Source: Streptomyces sp. HUAS ZL42
GTDB taxonomy: Bacteria; Actinomycetota; Actinomycetes; Streptomycetales; Streptomycetaceae
Direction: 5' to 3'
Assembly (NCBI RefSeq): GCF_040782645.1
Contig: NZ_CP160403.1
Location: forward strand, 5,057,001 to 5,121,000
Length of the DNA stretch: 64,000 bases
Both the position numbers and the translations under genes were made by a program. The stretch's first letter is position 1, and each line of letters begins with the position of its first letter. Below the pieces are notes generated by a model that was not told where the DNA came from, searched no databases, and saw nothing but the letters and a program-made list of their open reading frames with translations. Shown here in pieces: positions 26,212 through 34,125 of this stretch.

Positions 26212-27054
26212 GTGCCCAAGGTGTCCTCGGTGATCGTTCCGTACGCGACCTATCTGCGCGTGTACGAGCCGCTGGCCGCCTTCCCGGAGCCGGAGCGCAC
26301 CCACTGGGCGCGCTACGCCCGCCGCCCCGAGCGCCCCTCCTACCAGGACGAGCTGCGCCGGTCCCTGGCGGACCTGCTGCCCACCCCGCCCGTCCCGGTG
26401 CCGGTGCACGAGTCCGGCGATGCCTTCGTGCTCGACGTGGACGGGGTGCTGTGCGTGTGCCCCTGGCGCACCCGGCTGCGCGGCTGGCAGGCCCTGGGGG
26501 AGCTGGCGGAGGAGCTGCCGAGGCCGGTCCTGGACGCGGTCCTGCCCGAGGTCGTACGCCGCCAGGCCGCCCAGGACTACGAGCGCTGGCTCGCCCGCAA
26601 CCCCGACGCCCGCCCCTGGATCCGCACCGCGACCTGGCAGGTGCCGCTGAACTGGTTCGTGCTGGTCGCCGACGAGGAGCGCGAGTACGACAAGGGGTCG
26701 GGCGACGAGGCTCCCGTGCTGCGCTACCGCACGCCGATGGTGCAGGCGCGCCGCCGGGTGGCGCGGGGCCTGCGGGCGCTGAAGGACGCCATCGACGAGG
26801 GGCCGCTCATCGACGGCCTGGTGGACGTGGGGCGCTGGCTGGAGGAGTTCCACCCGCGCTCCCTGGTGGAGCTGGACTACGGCGGCCTGGTGCACACGCT
26901 GCCGGCCGGCGAGCTGGAGGGCGACCACTCGGCGGCCGACGTGGCCGAGGGCATCGCGGCGCTGCGGAGCGGTGACGGGGCGGCGGCGGGCGAGGCGTAC
27001 GGGCGGCTTGTGGAGCGGTGGCGGGCGGTACGGGACCGGCGGTCGGCGAACTGA
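26212..27054 (+). CDS. Conserved hypothetical protein
   Basis: Soluble 280-residue protein with no recognised domain. It starts MPKVSSVIVPYATYLRVYEPL and is rich in Arg, Trp and aromatic residues: WARYARRPERPSYQDELRR, then CVCPWRTRLRGWQAL and NWFVLVADEEREY. The last third is alpha-helical by composition. GTG 26212 follows GGGAGGGAG. It lies between vdh and bldC, an arrangement I recall as kept among streptomycetes, which suggests a housekeeping role that cannot be named. Confidence 0.7.
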   Translation: MPKVSSVIVPYATYLRVYEPLAAFPEPERTHWARYARRPERPSYQDELRRSLADLLPTPPVPVPVHESGDAFVLDVDGVLCVCPWRTRLRGWQALGELAEELPRPVLDAVLPEVVRRQAAQDYERWLARNPDARPWIRTATWQVPLNWFVLVADEEREYDKGSGDEAPVLRYRTPMVQARRRVARGLRALKDAIDEGPLIDGLVDVGRWLEEFHPRSLVELDYGGLVHTLPAGELEGDHSAADVAEGIAALRSGDGAAAGEAYGRLVERWRAVRDRRSAN

Positions 27055-27625
27055 CGCAGAAACCGTCGCGCTGACGGTGTGACACACGCGACAGGCAGAG
27101 CGGTGCGTGACGTACGTCACGGCCGGGACGGCCGCTATCGGCGTACGGTCTACGCCACTTCCTGGAACTGACGGGACGTAGATCCCTGATCCGGGCTTTT
27201 GCCCCAAGGGTGATGGACGGCACGTACGCGGCCCTTGCGCCCCTTGCCCACCCTCATGTCAAAATAGGACAAGGAGTCCGGGGAGGACTCCTTCCGCCCA
27301 ACTGTGTTCCAGCGTGGGCGGAATCTCAGCATTGCACGCTTTGGGGGGTCTGGTGACTCCTGATCGCCCTGTGACTGATCGTCACAGTGGCGTGACTGTC
27401 CGCTATGGCATGGTCCATCGGCTTCCGTCGCTGATGAACACCTGGGGGGCAATTCCATCAGTTTGGCCGACGCGGCTGGACAGATGGTGTAGTTGTAGTG
27501 CCGAGGACAAGCCGTTCGTCCTATAACCGACTCGACCCGCGTCCACCATTTCGGGCAACGCGGGTCAAGGTGCAGAATTTAGAGGAAAGAACCGAGAAGG
27601 TTCGGTTCTCCCGAGGAGGCCGCTC
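27055..27625 (+). promoter_or_regulatory. Long upstream region of bldC
   Basis: 571 bases without a convincing gene. It holds a hairpin at 27271-27293 (AAGGAGTCC/GGACTCCTT), probably the end of the upstream transcript. A short open frame from 27314 has no good start. Just before bldC, AGAACCGA (27588-27595) and TCGGTTCT (27602-27609) form a perfect 8-bp hairpin that ends four bases before the GAGGAGG ribosome binding site. The bldC promoter must lie in the middle, in an AT-richer section at about 27450-27580. Confidence 0.5.
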
Positions 27626-27832
27626 ATGACCGCTCGCACCCCTGATGCCGAGCCGCTGCTGACCCCGGCTGAGGTCGCCACGATGTTCCGCGTTGACCCC
27701 AAGACGGTCACGCGGTGGGCGAAGGCCGGCAAGCTCACTTCCATCCGCACGCTCGGCGGGCACCGCCGCTACCGCGAGGCCGAGGTCCGCGCACTGCTCG
27801 CGGGCATTCCGCAGCAGCGCAGCGAGGCCTGA
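27626..27832 (+). CDS. bldC: BldC developmental regulator (MerR-like)
   Basis: 68-residue DNA-binding protein made of one MerR-type winged helix. The helix-turn-helix is LLTPAEVATMFRVDPKTVTRWAKAG in two parts at residues 11-35, followed by the wing IRTLGGHRRYREAEVRALL. BldC binds AT-rich direct repeats and holds back the switch from growth to sporulation. ATG 27626 follows GAGGAGG. A 15-bp terminator lies 145 bases downstream, so the gene appears monocistronic. Confidence 0.95.
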   Translation: MTARTPDAEPLLTPAEVATMFRVDPKTVTRWAKAGKLTSIRTLGGHRRYREAEVRALLAGIPQQRSEA

Positions 27833-27977
27833 ACAACTGAATACCGGACGAACCGGCAGGTCCCCAACGTGCCGAGGCGCCCGGAACCCTAGCTCCAAGC
27901 GACGCGGGGTACTGCCCCAACAGGCCCCACGCCCAACAGATCTAGAGCTCTCTAGGCAAGCGACAGGGTGCGTCGTC

Positions 27978-28017
27978 GATCGCGCTGGACTCCGCCGAGT
28001 CCAGCGCGATCTTTTTT
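27978..28017 (+). terminator. Strong terminator after bldC
   Basis: Perfect 15-bp stem (27978-27992 with 27997-28011), CGCC loop and six T residues. It is the clearest factor-independent terminator in the window. Confidence 0.93.
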
Positions 28018-28293
28018 GTGCGTCTGTGGCAGGTCCGCCAGGGGGCTCCGTGAGCGGCCTTGTCGGAGTCTGGGGAGGGGTGTCGGATCTCCTGTGGATG
28101 CGCCCTGGATGCCCTTGGGACGGTCCTGGGCACCTCTCCCCGGATGGTGCAATTGCACATATAAAATTGACCAGTTGTAGGAGATGGGTAAGAACCGCGG
28201 TTTCAGAAACTCATGCGGTGACACCCGTCACATGCCAGAGTCCTTGTTAGTGCCGGTGCGTGTGCGCTAAAAGGACCGCGGGCTTCACAACGG

Positions 28294-28488
28294 TCATGCG
28301 GGAGAGGGGCTTTCGTCATCGAGGGCCTCGTCGCAGACCTCGGACGCCCGCGGTCCCGCCGAGTCCATCGCCAGCCGCAGCAGGTGATGGCAGATCGGGC
28401 AGCGGCGGGTCAGATGCCCGTAGGACGACGCGGCCGACAGATGCGCGCGGAGCAGGGCCCGCGTCTCGTGCCTAGCCGATGCCGCCAT
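28294..28488 (-). CDS. DUF6274-type small CxxC protein
   Basis: 64-residue protein starting MAASARHETRALLRAHL, with RRCPICHHLLRLAM carrying a CxxC-HH motif that could bind zinc. I recognise it as a small family common in Streptomyces (DUF6274 by recall) with no known role. ATG 28488 follows GGAGGTGG at a good distance. It is convergent with bldC and would be missed by size cut-offs. Confidence 0.7.
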   Translation of the reverse strand: MAASARHETRALLRAHLSAASSYGHLTRRCPICHHLLRLAMDSAGPRASEVCDEALDDESPSPA

Positions 28489-28768
28489 ACGCCACCTCCA
28501 GGGGGCCCTGCGGAGAACGGGGCCTGATTTCTGGGTACCGGGCGAATGTGACGCCGTCAAGGGCGCGGTGGGCTTCGCCGGGGGCCGAGGCTTCAGTCCC
28601 CTCGGCTGCGACTTGTCCGGCGTCGGGTGACCGTTGCCGGGGGCTGCCGCCCTGGACCCCTGCTTCGGCCTGAACGGCCGTTTGACGGGTGACCTCTTGT
28701 CCGACCGAGACGGGTGGTGGGTGGGCGAAGGGCCGGGGGTCTGGGGGCGGAGCCTCCAGACGACGCGG
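28489..28768. repeat. Intergenic region with two interspersed repeat copies
   Basis: No gene. At 28630-28682 the minus strand reads GTTCAGGCCGAAGC, GGGGTCCAGGG and CGGCAGCCCC, a copy of the element at 9319-9410. A short plus-strand copy, GGGGGTCTGGGGGCGGAGCC, lies at about 28735-28754. Two related copies in opposite orientation this close could form a larger hairpin. Confidence 0.5.
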
Positions 28769-28804
28769 GAAGGGCCCGCAACCCTTGTCGGGTGCGGGCC
28801 CTTC
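28769..28804. terminator. Terminator downstream of tRNA-Asp copy 1
   Basis: GAAGGGCCCGCA (28769-28780) pairs with TGCGGGCCCTTC (28793-28804); TTCTTCTC follows on the plus strand. It lies ten bases past the 3' end of the tRNA. Confidence 0.8.
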
Positions 28805-28813
28805 TTCTCACTG

Positions 28814-28888
28814 CGGTCCTGACGGGATTTGAACCCGCGGCCTCCACCTTGACAGGGTGGCGAGCACTCCAAACTGCTCCACAGGACC
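28814..28888 (-). tRNA. tRNA-Asp (anticodon GTC), copy 1
   Basis: 75-base cloverleaf: acceptor GGTCCTG/CAGGACC, anticodon stem CCACC/GGTGG with loop CTGTCAA, discriminator G. The sequence is identical to the copy at 33861-33935. Confidence 0.95.
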
Positions 28889-29007
28889 AGGTTTTGCGGC
28901 GCCCCCGCGACTGAGTCGCATATTGGATACCGCGTGCGTTGCGCTGCGAGAAGAGACTGTACAGGAGGGTGAGCCCCTGGTCGAACTCACCCTGCGTACA
29001 GCTCCCG

Positions 29008-32000
29008 TCACGGGACCGCCGCGTCGATCGCCTTCACGATCCGTTTGTCGGAGACGGGGTACGCCGTGCCGAGCGCGTGGGCGAAGTAGCTGACCCGAAG
29101 CTCCTCGATCATCCAGCGGATGTCCAGGACCGACGAGGGGACGGGCCGCCCCCGCGGCATCTGCTCGAGCAGCCACGCGTACTCGTCCTGCATCTCCTGG
29201 ACCTTCTCCATACGCGTCGTGTCCCGCTGGACGTTCGCCGGCATTTGCTGCAGACGCCGGTCCGCGGCCACCAGGTAACGCATCAGGTCCGGCAGCCGCC
29301 GCAGCCCCGCCTCCGTCACGAAGCCGGGCTTCACGAGGGCGTCCAGCTGCTTGCGTACGTCCGTGAGGTTCGCGAGCAGCGCAGGGCTCCGTACGGCCTT
29401 CAGACGGCGCTCACAGGCCTGCCAGGCGGCGAGCACCTGCTGCACCTGCGCCACCGTACGGACCGTCGTGTCGACGATCTCCGCGCGCACCTTGTCGTAC
29501 AGCTTCCGGTACGACTCCTCGTCCCACGCCGGTCCCCCGAAGTCCGCGATCAGCCGGTCCGCCGCCGCCATCGCGCAGTCGTCGAACAGAGCCTGGATCG
29601 AACCGTGGGGATTCGCCGACAACGCCAGCTTCTGAGCGTTGGTCAGCTTTTCGGACGCGAACTTCGCGGGGTTCACCGGGATGTTGCGCAGGATGAGCCG
29701 CCGCGTACCCTTCCACATCGCCTCCGCCTGCTCGGCCTCCGTGTCGTAGAGGCGTACGGAAACGGTGTTCGCCGTCGGTCCGTCGTCGACCAGCGCCGGG
29801 TACGCCTTCACCGGCTGGCCGGCCCGGCGGGTCTCGAAGACACGGGTGAGCGTGCCGATGGTCCAGTCGGTGAGGCCCTTGCGTTCCAGGGACTCACCGC
29901 CCTGCCGCTCGGCGGTGGCGGCCGCCGCCTGCGAGAGGGCCTTCCGCGCCCTCGGCTTCAGCTGGAGCCGAAGTGTCTCCAGGTCCTTGTCCTCGGCCAG
30001 CTTGCGGCGCCGCTCGTCGACGATCCGGAAGGTGACGCGCAGATGTTCGGGGACCTTGGCCCAGTCGAAGTCGGACGCCTCGAACGGGACGCCCACCATG
30101 CGCTTCAGCTCGCGGGCCATGGTCGTGGTGAGCGGCTCCTGCAGCGGGGCCGCCTTCTCCAGGAACGCCTTCGCGTAGTTGGGAGCGGGCACGTAGTTGC
30201 GCCTGATCGGCTTCGGGAGGGAGCGGATCAGCTCGGTGACCAGTTCCTCCCTCAGCCCCGGGATCTGCCAGTCGAAGCCCTCGTCGGTGACCTGGTTGAG
30301 CACCTGCAGCGGGATGTGGACGGTCACGCCGTCCGCGTCCGCACCCGGCTCGAACTGGTACGTCACACGGAACTTGAGGTTGCCCTGGCGCCACGAGTCC
30401 GGATAGTCCGCCTTGGTGACCGCCTCCGCCGACTCCCGGATGAGCATCTCCCGCTCGAAGTCCAGGAAGTCCGGCTGCTCGTGCCGCTTGCGCTTCCACC
30501 AGGAGTCGAAGTGGGCGCCGGACACCACGTGTTCCGGGACCCTCTCGTCGTAGAAGTCGAACAGCGTCTCGTCGTCGACCAGGATGTCCCGGCGCCGGGC
30601 GCGGTGCTCCAGCTCCTCGACCTCGGTGAGGAGCTTGCGGTTGTCGGCGAAGAACTTGTGGTGCGTGCGCCAGTCGCCCTCGACGAGCGCGTTGCGGATG
30701 AACAGCTCGCGGCTGGTCTCCGGGTCGATACGCCCGTAGTTGACCTTCCGCTGGGCGACGATCGGCACGCCGTACAGCGTGACCTTCTCGTACGCCACCA
30801 CCGCCGCCTGGTCCTTCTCCCAGTGCGGTTCGCTGTACGTCCGCTTGAGGAGGTGCTCGGCCAGGGGCTCGACCCACTCCGGCTCGATCTTCGCGTTGAC
30901 GCGGGCCCAGAGGCGGGAGGTCTCGACGAGTTCGGCGGACATCACGAAGCGCGGTGGCTTCTTGAACAGGGTCGAGCCGGGGAAGATCGCGAACTTGGCG
31001 TTGCGGGCGCCGAGGTACTCGCCTCGGCCGCCGTCCCTGCGTCCGCCGGAGTCCTTGCTCTCCTTCGACTCCTTCACGTCCTTCATCCCGATGTGCGAGA
31101 GCAGGCCGGCGAGGAGGGAGACGTGGATGCTGTCGGCGGGCGCGTCCTCTTCGTTGAGATGGATGCCCATCTGCTTCGCGACCGTGCGCAGCTGGGTGTA
31201 GATGTCCTGCCACTCGCGGATGCGCAGGAAGTTGAGGTACTCCTGCTTGCACATCCGGCGGAAGGACGACGAGCCGCGCTCCTTCTGCTGCTCGCGGATG
31301 TAGCGCCAGAGGTTGAGGTAGGCGAGGAAGTCGCTCGTCTCGTCCCGGAAGCGGGCGTGCTGCTGGTCGGCCTGGGCCTGCTTGTCGGCGGGGCGCTCGC
31401 GCGGGTCCTGGATGGAGAGCGCGGCCGCTATGACCATGACCTCGCGGACACAGCCGTTCCTGTCGGCCTCCAGGACCATGCGGGCCAGGCGCGGGTCGAC
31501 GGGCAGCTGGGCCAGCTTGCGGCCGGTCTGCGTGAGCCGTTTGCGGGGGTCCTTCTGGTCCGGGTCGAGCGCCCCGAGCTCCTGCAGCAACTGGACGCCG
31601 TCGCGGATGTTGCGGTGGTCCGGCGGGTCGATGAAGGGGAACTTCTCGATGTCGCCGAGGCCCGCGGCGGTCATCTGGAGGATGACGCTCGCCAGGTTCG
31701 TACGGAGGATCTCCGCGTCCGTGAACTCCGGCCGTGTGACGAAGTCGTCCTCGCTGTAGAGGCGGACGCAGATGCCGTCGCTGGTACGTCCGCAGCGGCC
31801 CTTGCGCTGGTTGGCGCTGGCCTGGGAGATCGGCTCGATGGGGAGCCGCTGCACCTTGGTGCGGTGGCTGTACCGGCTGATCCGGGCGAAGCCGGGATCG
31901 ATGACGTACTTGATGCCCGGGACCGTGAGGGAGGTCTCGGCGACGTTGGTCGCCAGAACGATCCTGCGGCCGGTGTGGGGCTGGAAGACGCGGTGCTGCT

Positions 32001-33021
32001 CGGCGTGGGAGAGCCGGGCGTACAGGGGCAGGACCTCGGTGGCCTGCCAATCGGCGCCTCCGGCGCGGGTGTACTGCTTCTTGGTGAGCGCGTCGGCGGT
32101 GTCGCGGATCTCCCTCTCCCCGGAGAGGAAGACGAGGATGTCGCCCTGGCCCTCGGCCATGAGCTCCTCGACGGCGTCCGTGATGGCGGTGATCTGGTCC
32201 CGGTCGGAGTCGTCGGAGTCCTCTTCGAGAAGAGGGCGGTAGCGGACCTCGACGGGGTAGGTACGGCCGCTGACCTCGACGATGGGCGCGTCGCCGAAGT
32301 GCCGGGAGAAGCGCTCGGGGTCGATGGTCGCGGAGGTGATGACGACCTTGAGGTCGGGCCGCTTCGGGAGCAGCTGGGCGAGATAGCCCAGCAGGAAGTC
32401 GATGTTGAGGGACCGCTCGTGGGCCTCGTCGATGATGATCGTGTCGTAGGCGCGCAGCTCGCGGTCGGTCTGGATCTCGGCGAGCAGGATGCCGTCGGTC
32501 ATGAGCTTGATGAAGGTGGCGTCCGGGTTCACCTGGTCGGTGAACCGCACCTTCCAGCCGACGGCCTCGCCCAGCGCGGTACTCAGCTCCTCGGCGACCC
32601 GCTCGGCGACGGTACGGGCGGCGATACGGCGGGGCTGGGTGTGCCCGATCATGCCGCGCACGCCGCGCCCGAGCTCCAGACAGATCTTGGGGATCTGGGT
32701 CGTCTTGCCGGAGCCGGTCTCACCGGCCACGATGACGACTTGATGATCGCGGATGGCCTCGGCGATCTCGCTCTTCTTCTGGCTGACGGGGAGCTGCTCG
32801 GGGTACTTGACGGCGGGCACGCGTCCGCGCCGTTCGCCCATGCGCTCCTCGGCCCTCTCGATCTCGGCGTCGATCTCGGCGAGGACGGCGGCGCGGGCCT
32901 CCGGCTTACGGATCTTGCGCGCGCCCTCGAGCCGCCGGCCGAGTCGGTGCGCGTCGCGCAGGGAGAGCTCGGTCAGGCGGGGGGCGAGGGTGCCGAGGGC
33001 GGAGGCAGGATGCGTAGACAT
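29008..33021 (-). CDS. hrpA: ATP-dependent RNA helicase HrpA
   Basis: DEAH-box helicase of 1,337 residues, close to the usual HrpA length of about 1,300. Motif I is GETGSGKT (100-107), motif II DEAH (198-201), motif III SATI, and motif VI reads QRKGRCGR-like within NQRKGRCGRTSDG. The winged-helix, ratchet and OB-fold follow, then the long DUF3418 C-terminal region that marks HrpA (GGPAWDEESYRKLYD, ending ALGTAYPVSDKRIVKAIDAA). It rescues stalled or collided ribosomes in E. coli. ATG 33021 lacks a strong ribosome binding site. Identical tRNA-Asp genes lie on both sides. Confidence 0.96.
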   Translation of the reverse strand: MSTHPASALGTLAPRLTELSLRDAHRLGRRLEGARKIRKPEARAAVLAEIDAEIERAEERMGERRGRVPAVKYPEQLPVSQKKSEIAEAIRDHQVVIVAGETGSGKTTQIPKICLELGRGVRGMIGHTQPRRIAARTVAERVAEELSTALGEAVGWKVRFTDQVNPDATFIKLMTDGILLAEIQTDRELRAYDTIIIDEAHERSLNIDFLLGYLAQLLPKRPDLKVVITSATIDPERFSRHFGDAPIVEVSGRTYPVEVRYRPLLEEDSDDSDRDQITAITDAVEELMAEGQGDILVFLSGEREIRDTADALTKKQYTRAGGADWQATEVLPLYARLSHAEQHRVFQPHTGRRIVLATNVAETSLTVPGIKYVIDPGFARISRYSHRTKVQRLPIEPISQASANQRKGRCGRTSDGICVRLYSEDDFVTRPEFTDAEILRTNLASVILQMTAAGLGDIEKFPFIDPPDHRNIRDGVQLLQELGALDPDQKDPRKRLTQTGRKLAQLPVDPRLARMVLEADRNGCVREVMVIAAALSIQDPRERPADKQAQADQQHARFRDETSDFLAYLNLWRYIREQQKERGSSSFRRMCKQEYLNFLRIREWQDIYTQLRTVAKQMGIHLNEEDAPADSIHVSLLAGLLSHIGMKDVKESKESKDSGGRRDGGRGEYLGARNAKFAIFPGSTLFKKPPRFVMSAELVETSRLWARVNAKIEPEWVEPLAEHLLKRTYSEPHWEKDQAAVVAYEKVTLYGVPIVAQRKVNYGRIDPETSRELFIRNALVEGDWRTHHKFFADNRKLLTEVEELEHRARRRDILVDDETLFDFYDERVPEHVVSGAHFDSWWKRKRHEQPDFLDFEREMLIRESAEAVTKADYPDSWRQGNLKFRVTYQFEPGADADGVTVHIPLQVLNQVTDEGFDWQIPGLREELVTELIRSLPKPIRRNYVPAPNYAKAFLEKAAPLQEPLTTTMARELKRMVGVPFEASDFDWAKVPEHLRVTFRIVDERRRKLAEDKDLETLRLQLKPRARKALSQAAAATAERQGGESLERKGLTDWTIGTLTRVFETRRAGQPVKAYPALVDDGPTANTVSVRLYDTEAEQAEAMWKGTRRLILRNIPVNPAKFASEKLTNAQKLALSANPHGSIQALFDDCAMAAADRLIADFGGPAWDEESYRKLYDKVRAEIVDTTVRTVAQVQQVLAAWQACERRLKAVRSPALLANLTDVRKQLDALVKPGFVTEAGLRRLPDLMRYLVAADRRLQQMPANVQRDTTRMEKVQEMQDEYAWLLEQMPRGRPVPSSVLDIRWMIEELRVSYFAHALGTAYPVSDKRIVKAIDAAVP

Positions 33022-33113
33022 ACGCGGTCCAGGATCTCATCCCACGGAAATCCGTGGCGAACGCTTTTGCCCCGGCGTTTGGGCGGCTGATTCGCCCGCG
33101 GCCGGAGGGCGAC

Positions 33114-33434
33114 TCACTGACTCCGCTGAGCCGGAGGTGTCGTCGGTGCCGCCTGCTCGCGCCGCCTGTTCGCGCTGCTGCCCAGGGCTATCGACTTCGC
33201 GGTGTTGGAGACGGCCTTGATGCCCAGGTAGGCGGTGGTCATGCTGCTCACCGCGGTGAACGCGGCGGTCAGCACGCCGACGATCACCGCCTTGTCGCCG
33301 TCCAGCCGCCAGACCCCGAAGATCGCGACGCCGGAGATCGCGAGATTGCTGATGATCACGGCGAGCAGCCCGTACCGCGCCCGGTCCTTCTCCAGCTCGG
33401 CATCCCGAATGGCCCCGGCGTCGTCCCGGCTCAT
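33114..33434 (-). CDS. Small two-helix membrane protein
   Basis: 106 residues. A charged N-terminus (MSRDDAGAIRDAELEKDRARYG) leads into two transmembrane helices, about residues 22-42 (LLAVIISNLAISGVAIFGVW) and 49-72 (VIVGVLTAAFTAVSSMTTAY). A basic, Pro/Thr-rich cytoplasmic tail follows. No family is recognised. ATG 33434 follows GGGGGA. It is 92 bases upstream of hrpA on the same strand. Confidence 0.65.
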   Translation of the reverse strand: MSRDDAGAIRDAELEKDRARYGLLAVIISNLAISGVAIFGVWRLDGDKAVIVGVLTAAFTAVSSMTTAYLGIKAVSNTAKSIALGSSANRRREQAAPTTPPAQRSQ

Positions 33435-33710
33435 CGTCCCCCGCTTCCCCCGCCCTGTGGGCCTTCGGCCCTTCATCGACCAGCCAGAACGTAGCGCCGC
33501 AGCGAGGCGCTGCCAAGCGGAACTGTTGTTCACCTTTTAGTACAGGATTAGCGGTTTTGTCTTGACGGTTACTGCGACCGAAACAAGCACGGCGCATCTG
33601 TGATCCGCGCGCGTCCACGGATCACGCAGGACACCGAGAACCAGAACCCGGCGGGCCACGCCCCGCCAGGACAGAACTAGTCTGAGTGCCTGTTGGGGTA
33701 CCGACACGAG

Positions 33711-33744
33711 AACGGCCCGACCGAAGATCTTCGGTCGGGCCGTT
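33711..33744. terminator. Palindromic terminator beyond the tRNA cluster
   Basis: Perfect 34-base palindrome (17-bp arms, AACGGCCCGACCGAAGA and its complement). It lies 20 bases downstream of tRNA-Phe and can act in both directions. Confidence 0.85.
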
Positions 33745-33764
33745 TCTGCCCTGGTGGGCTGCGG

Positions 33765-33838
33765 TGGCTGGGGCCGGGGTCGAACCGGCGACCTTCCGCT
33801 TTTCAGGCGGACGCTCGTACCAACTGAGCTACCCAGCC
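33765..33838 (-). tRNA. tRNA-Phe (anticodon GAA)
   Basis: 74 bases; acceptor GGCTGGG/CCCAGCC, anticodon stem TCCGC/GCGGA with loop CTGAAAA, T-arm GTTCGACC, discriminator A. Last of a three-tRNA run on the minus strand. Confidence 0.95.
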
Positions 33839-33860
33839 ACGAGGCTCCGGAGAGCCTCAG

Positions 33861-33935
33861 CGGTCCTGACGGGATTTGAACCCGCGGCCTCCACCTTGAC
33901 AGGGTGGCGAGCACTCCAAACTGCTCCACAGGACC
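33861..33935 (-). tRNA. tRNA-Asp (anticodon GTC), copy 2
   Basis: Same 75-base sequence as 28814-28888, in the same orientation, 5 kb away. A short hairpin (GAGGCTCC/GGAGAGCCTC) separates it from tRNA-Phe. Confidence 0.95.
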
Positions 33936-33972
33936 AAGCGATGTGTACGACAGTGTCGCACATGTTCTTGCG

Positions 33973-34045
33973 TGCCCCCAACGGGATTCGAACCCGTGCT
34001 ACCGCCTTGAAAGGGCGGCGTCCTAGGCCGCTAGACGATGAGGGC
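33973..34045 (-). tRNA. tRNA-Glu (anticodon TTC)
   Basis: 73 bases; acceptor GCCCTCA/TGGGGGC with one G-T pair, D-arm CGTCTAGCGGCC, anticodon loop CTTTCAA, T-arm GTTCGAAT. First in the Glu-Asp-Phe run. Confidence 0.95.
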
Positions 34046-34125
34046 TATCGGCCCGCCTGGGCGCTTCTCAGCGCGTCGGGGACGTGAGAAGCATATGGGA
34101 TGGCGGGAGGTATCGCCAAAACGGT

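Noticed and set aside
27314..27526. 70-codon open frame in the bldC leader
   Set aside because: No good ribosome binding site or family likeness. It could be an upstream peptide but cannot be supported.
28939..33090. 1,383-codon open frame on the plus strand opposite hrpA
   Set aside because: It mirrors the hrpA frame and overlaps a helicase with every motif intact; composition is Leu/Arg/Val-rich without domains.
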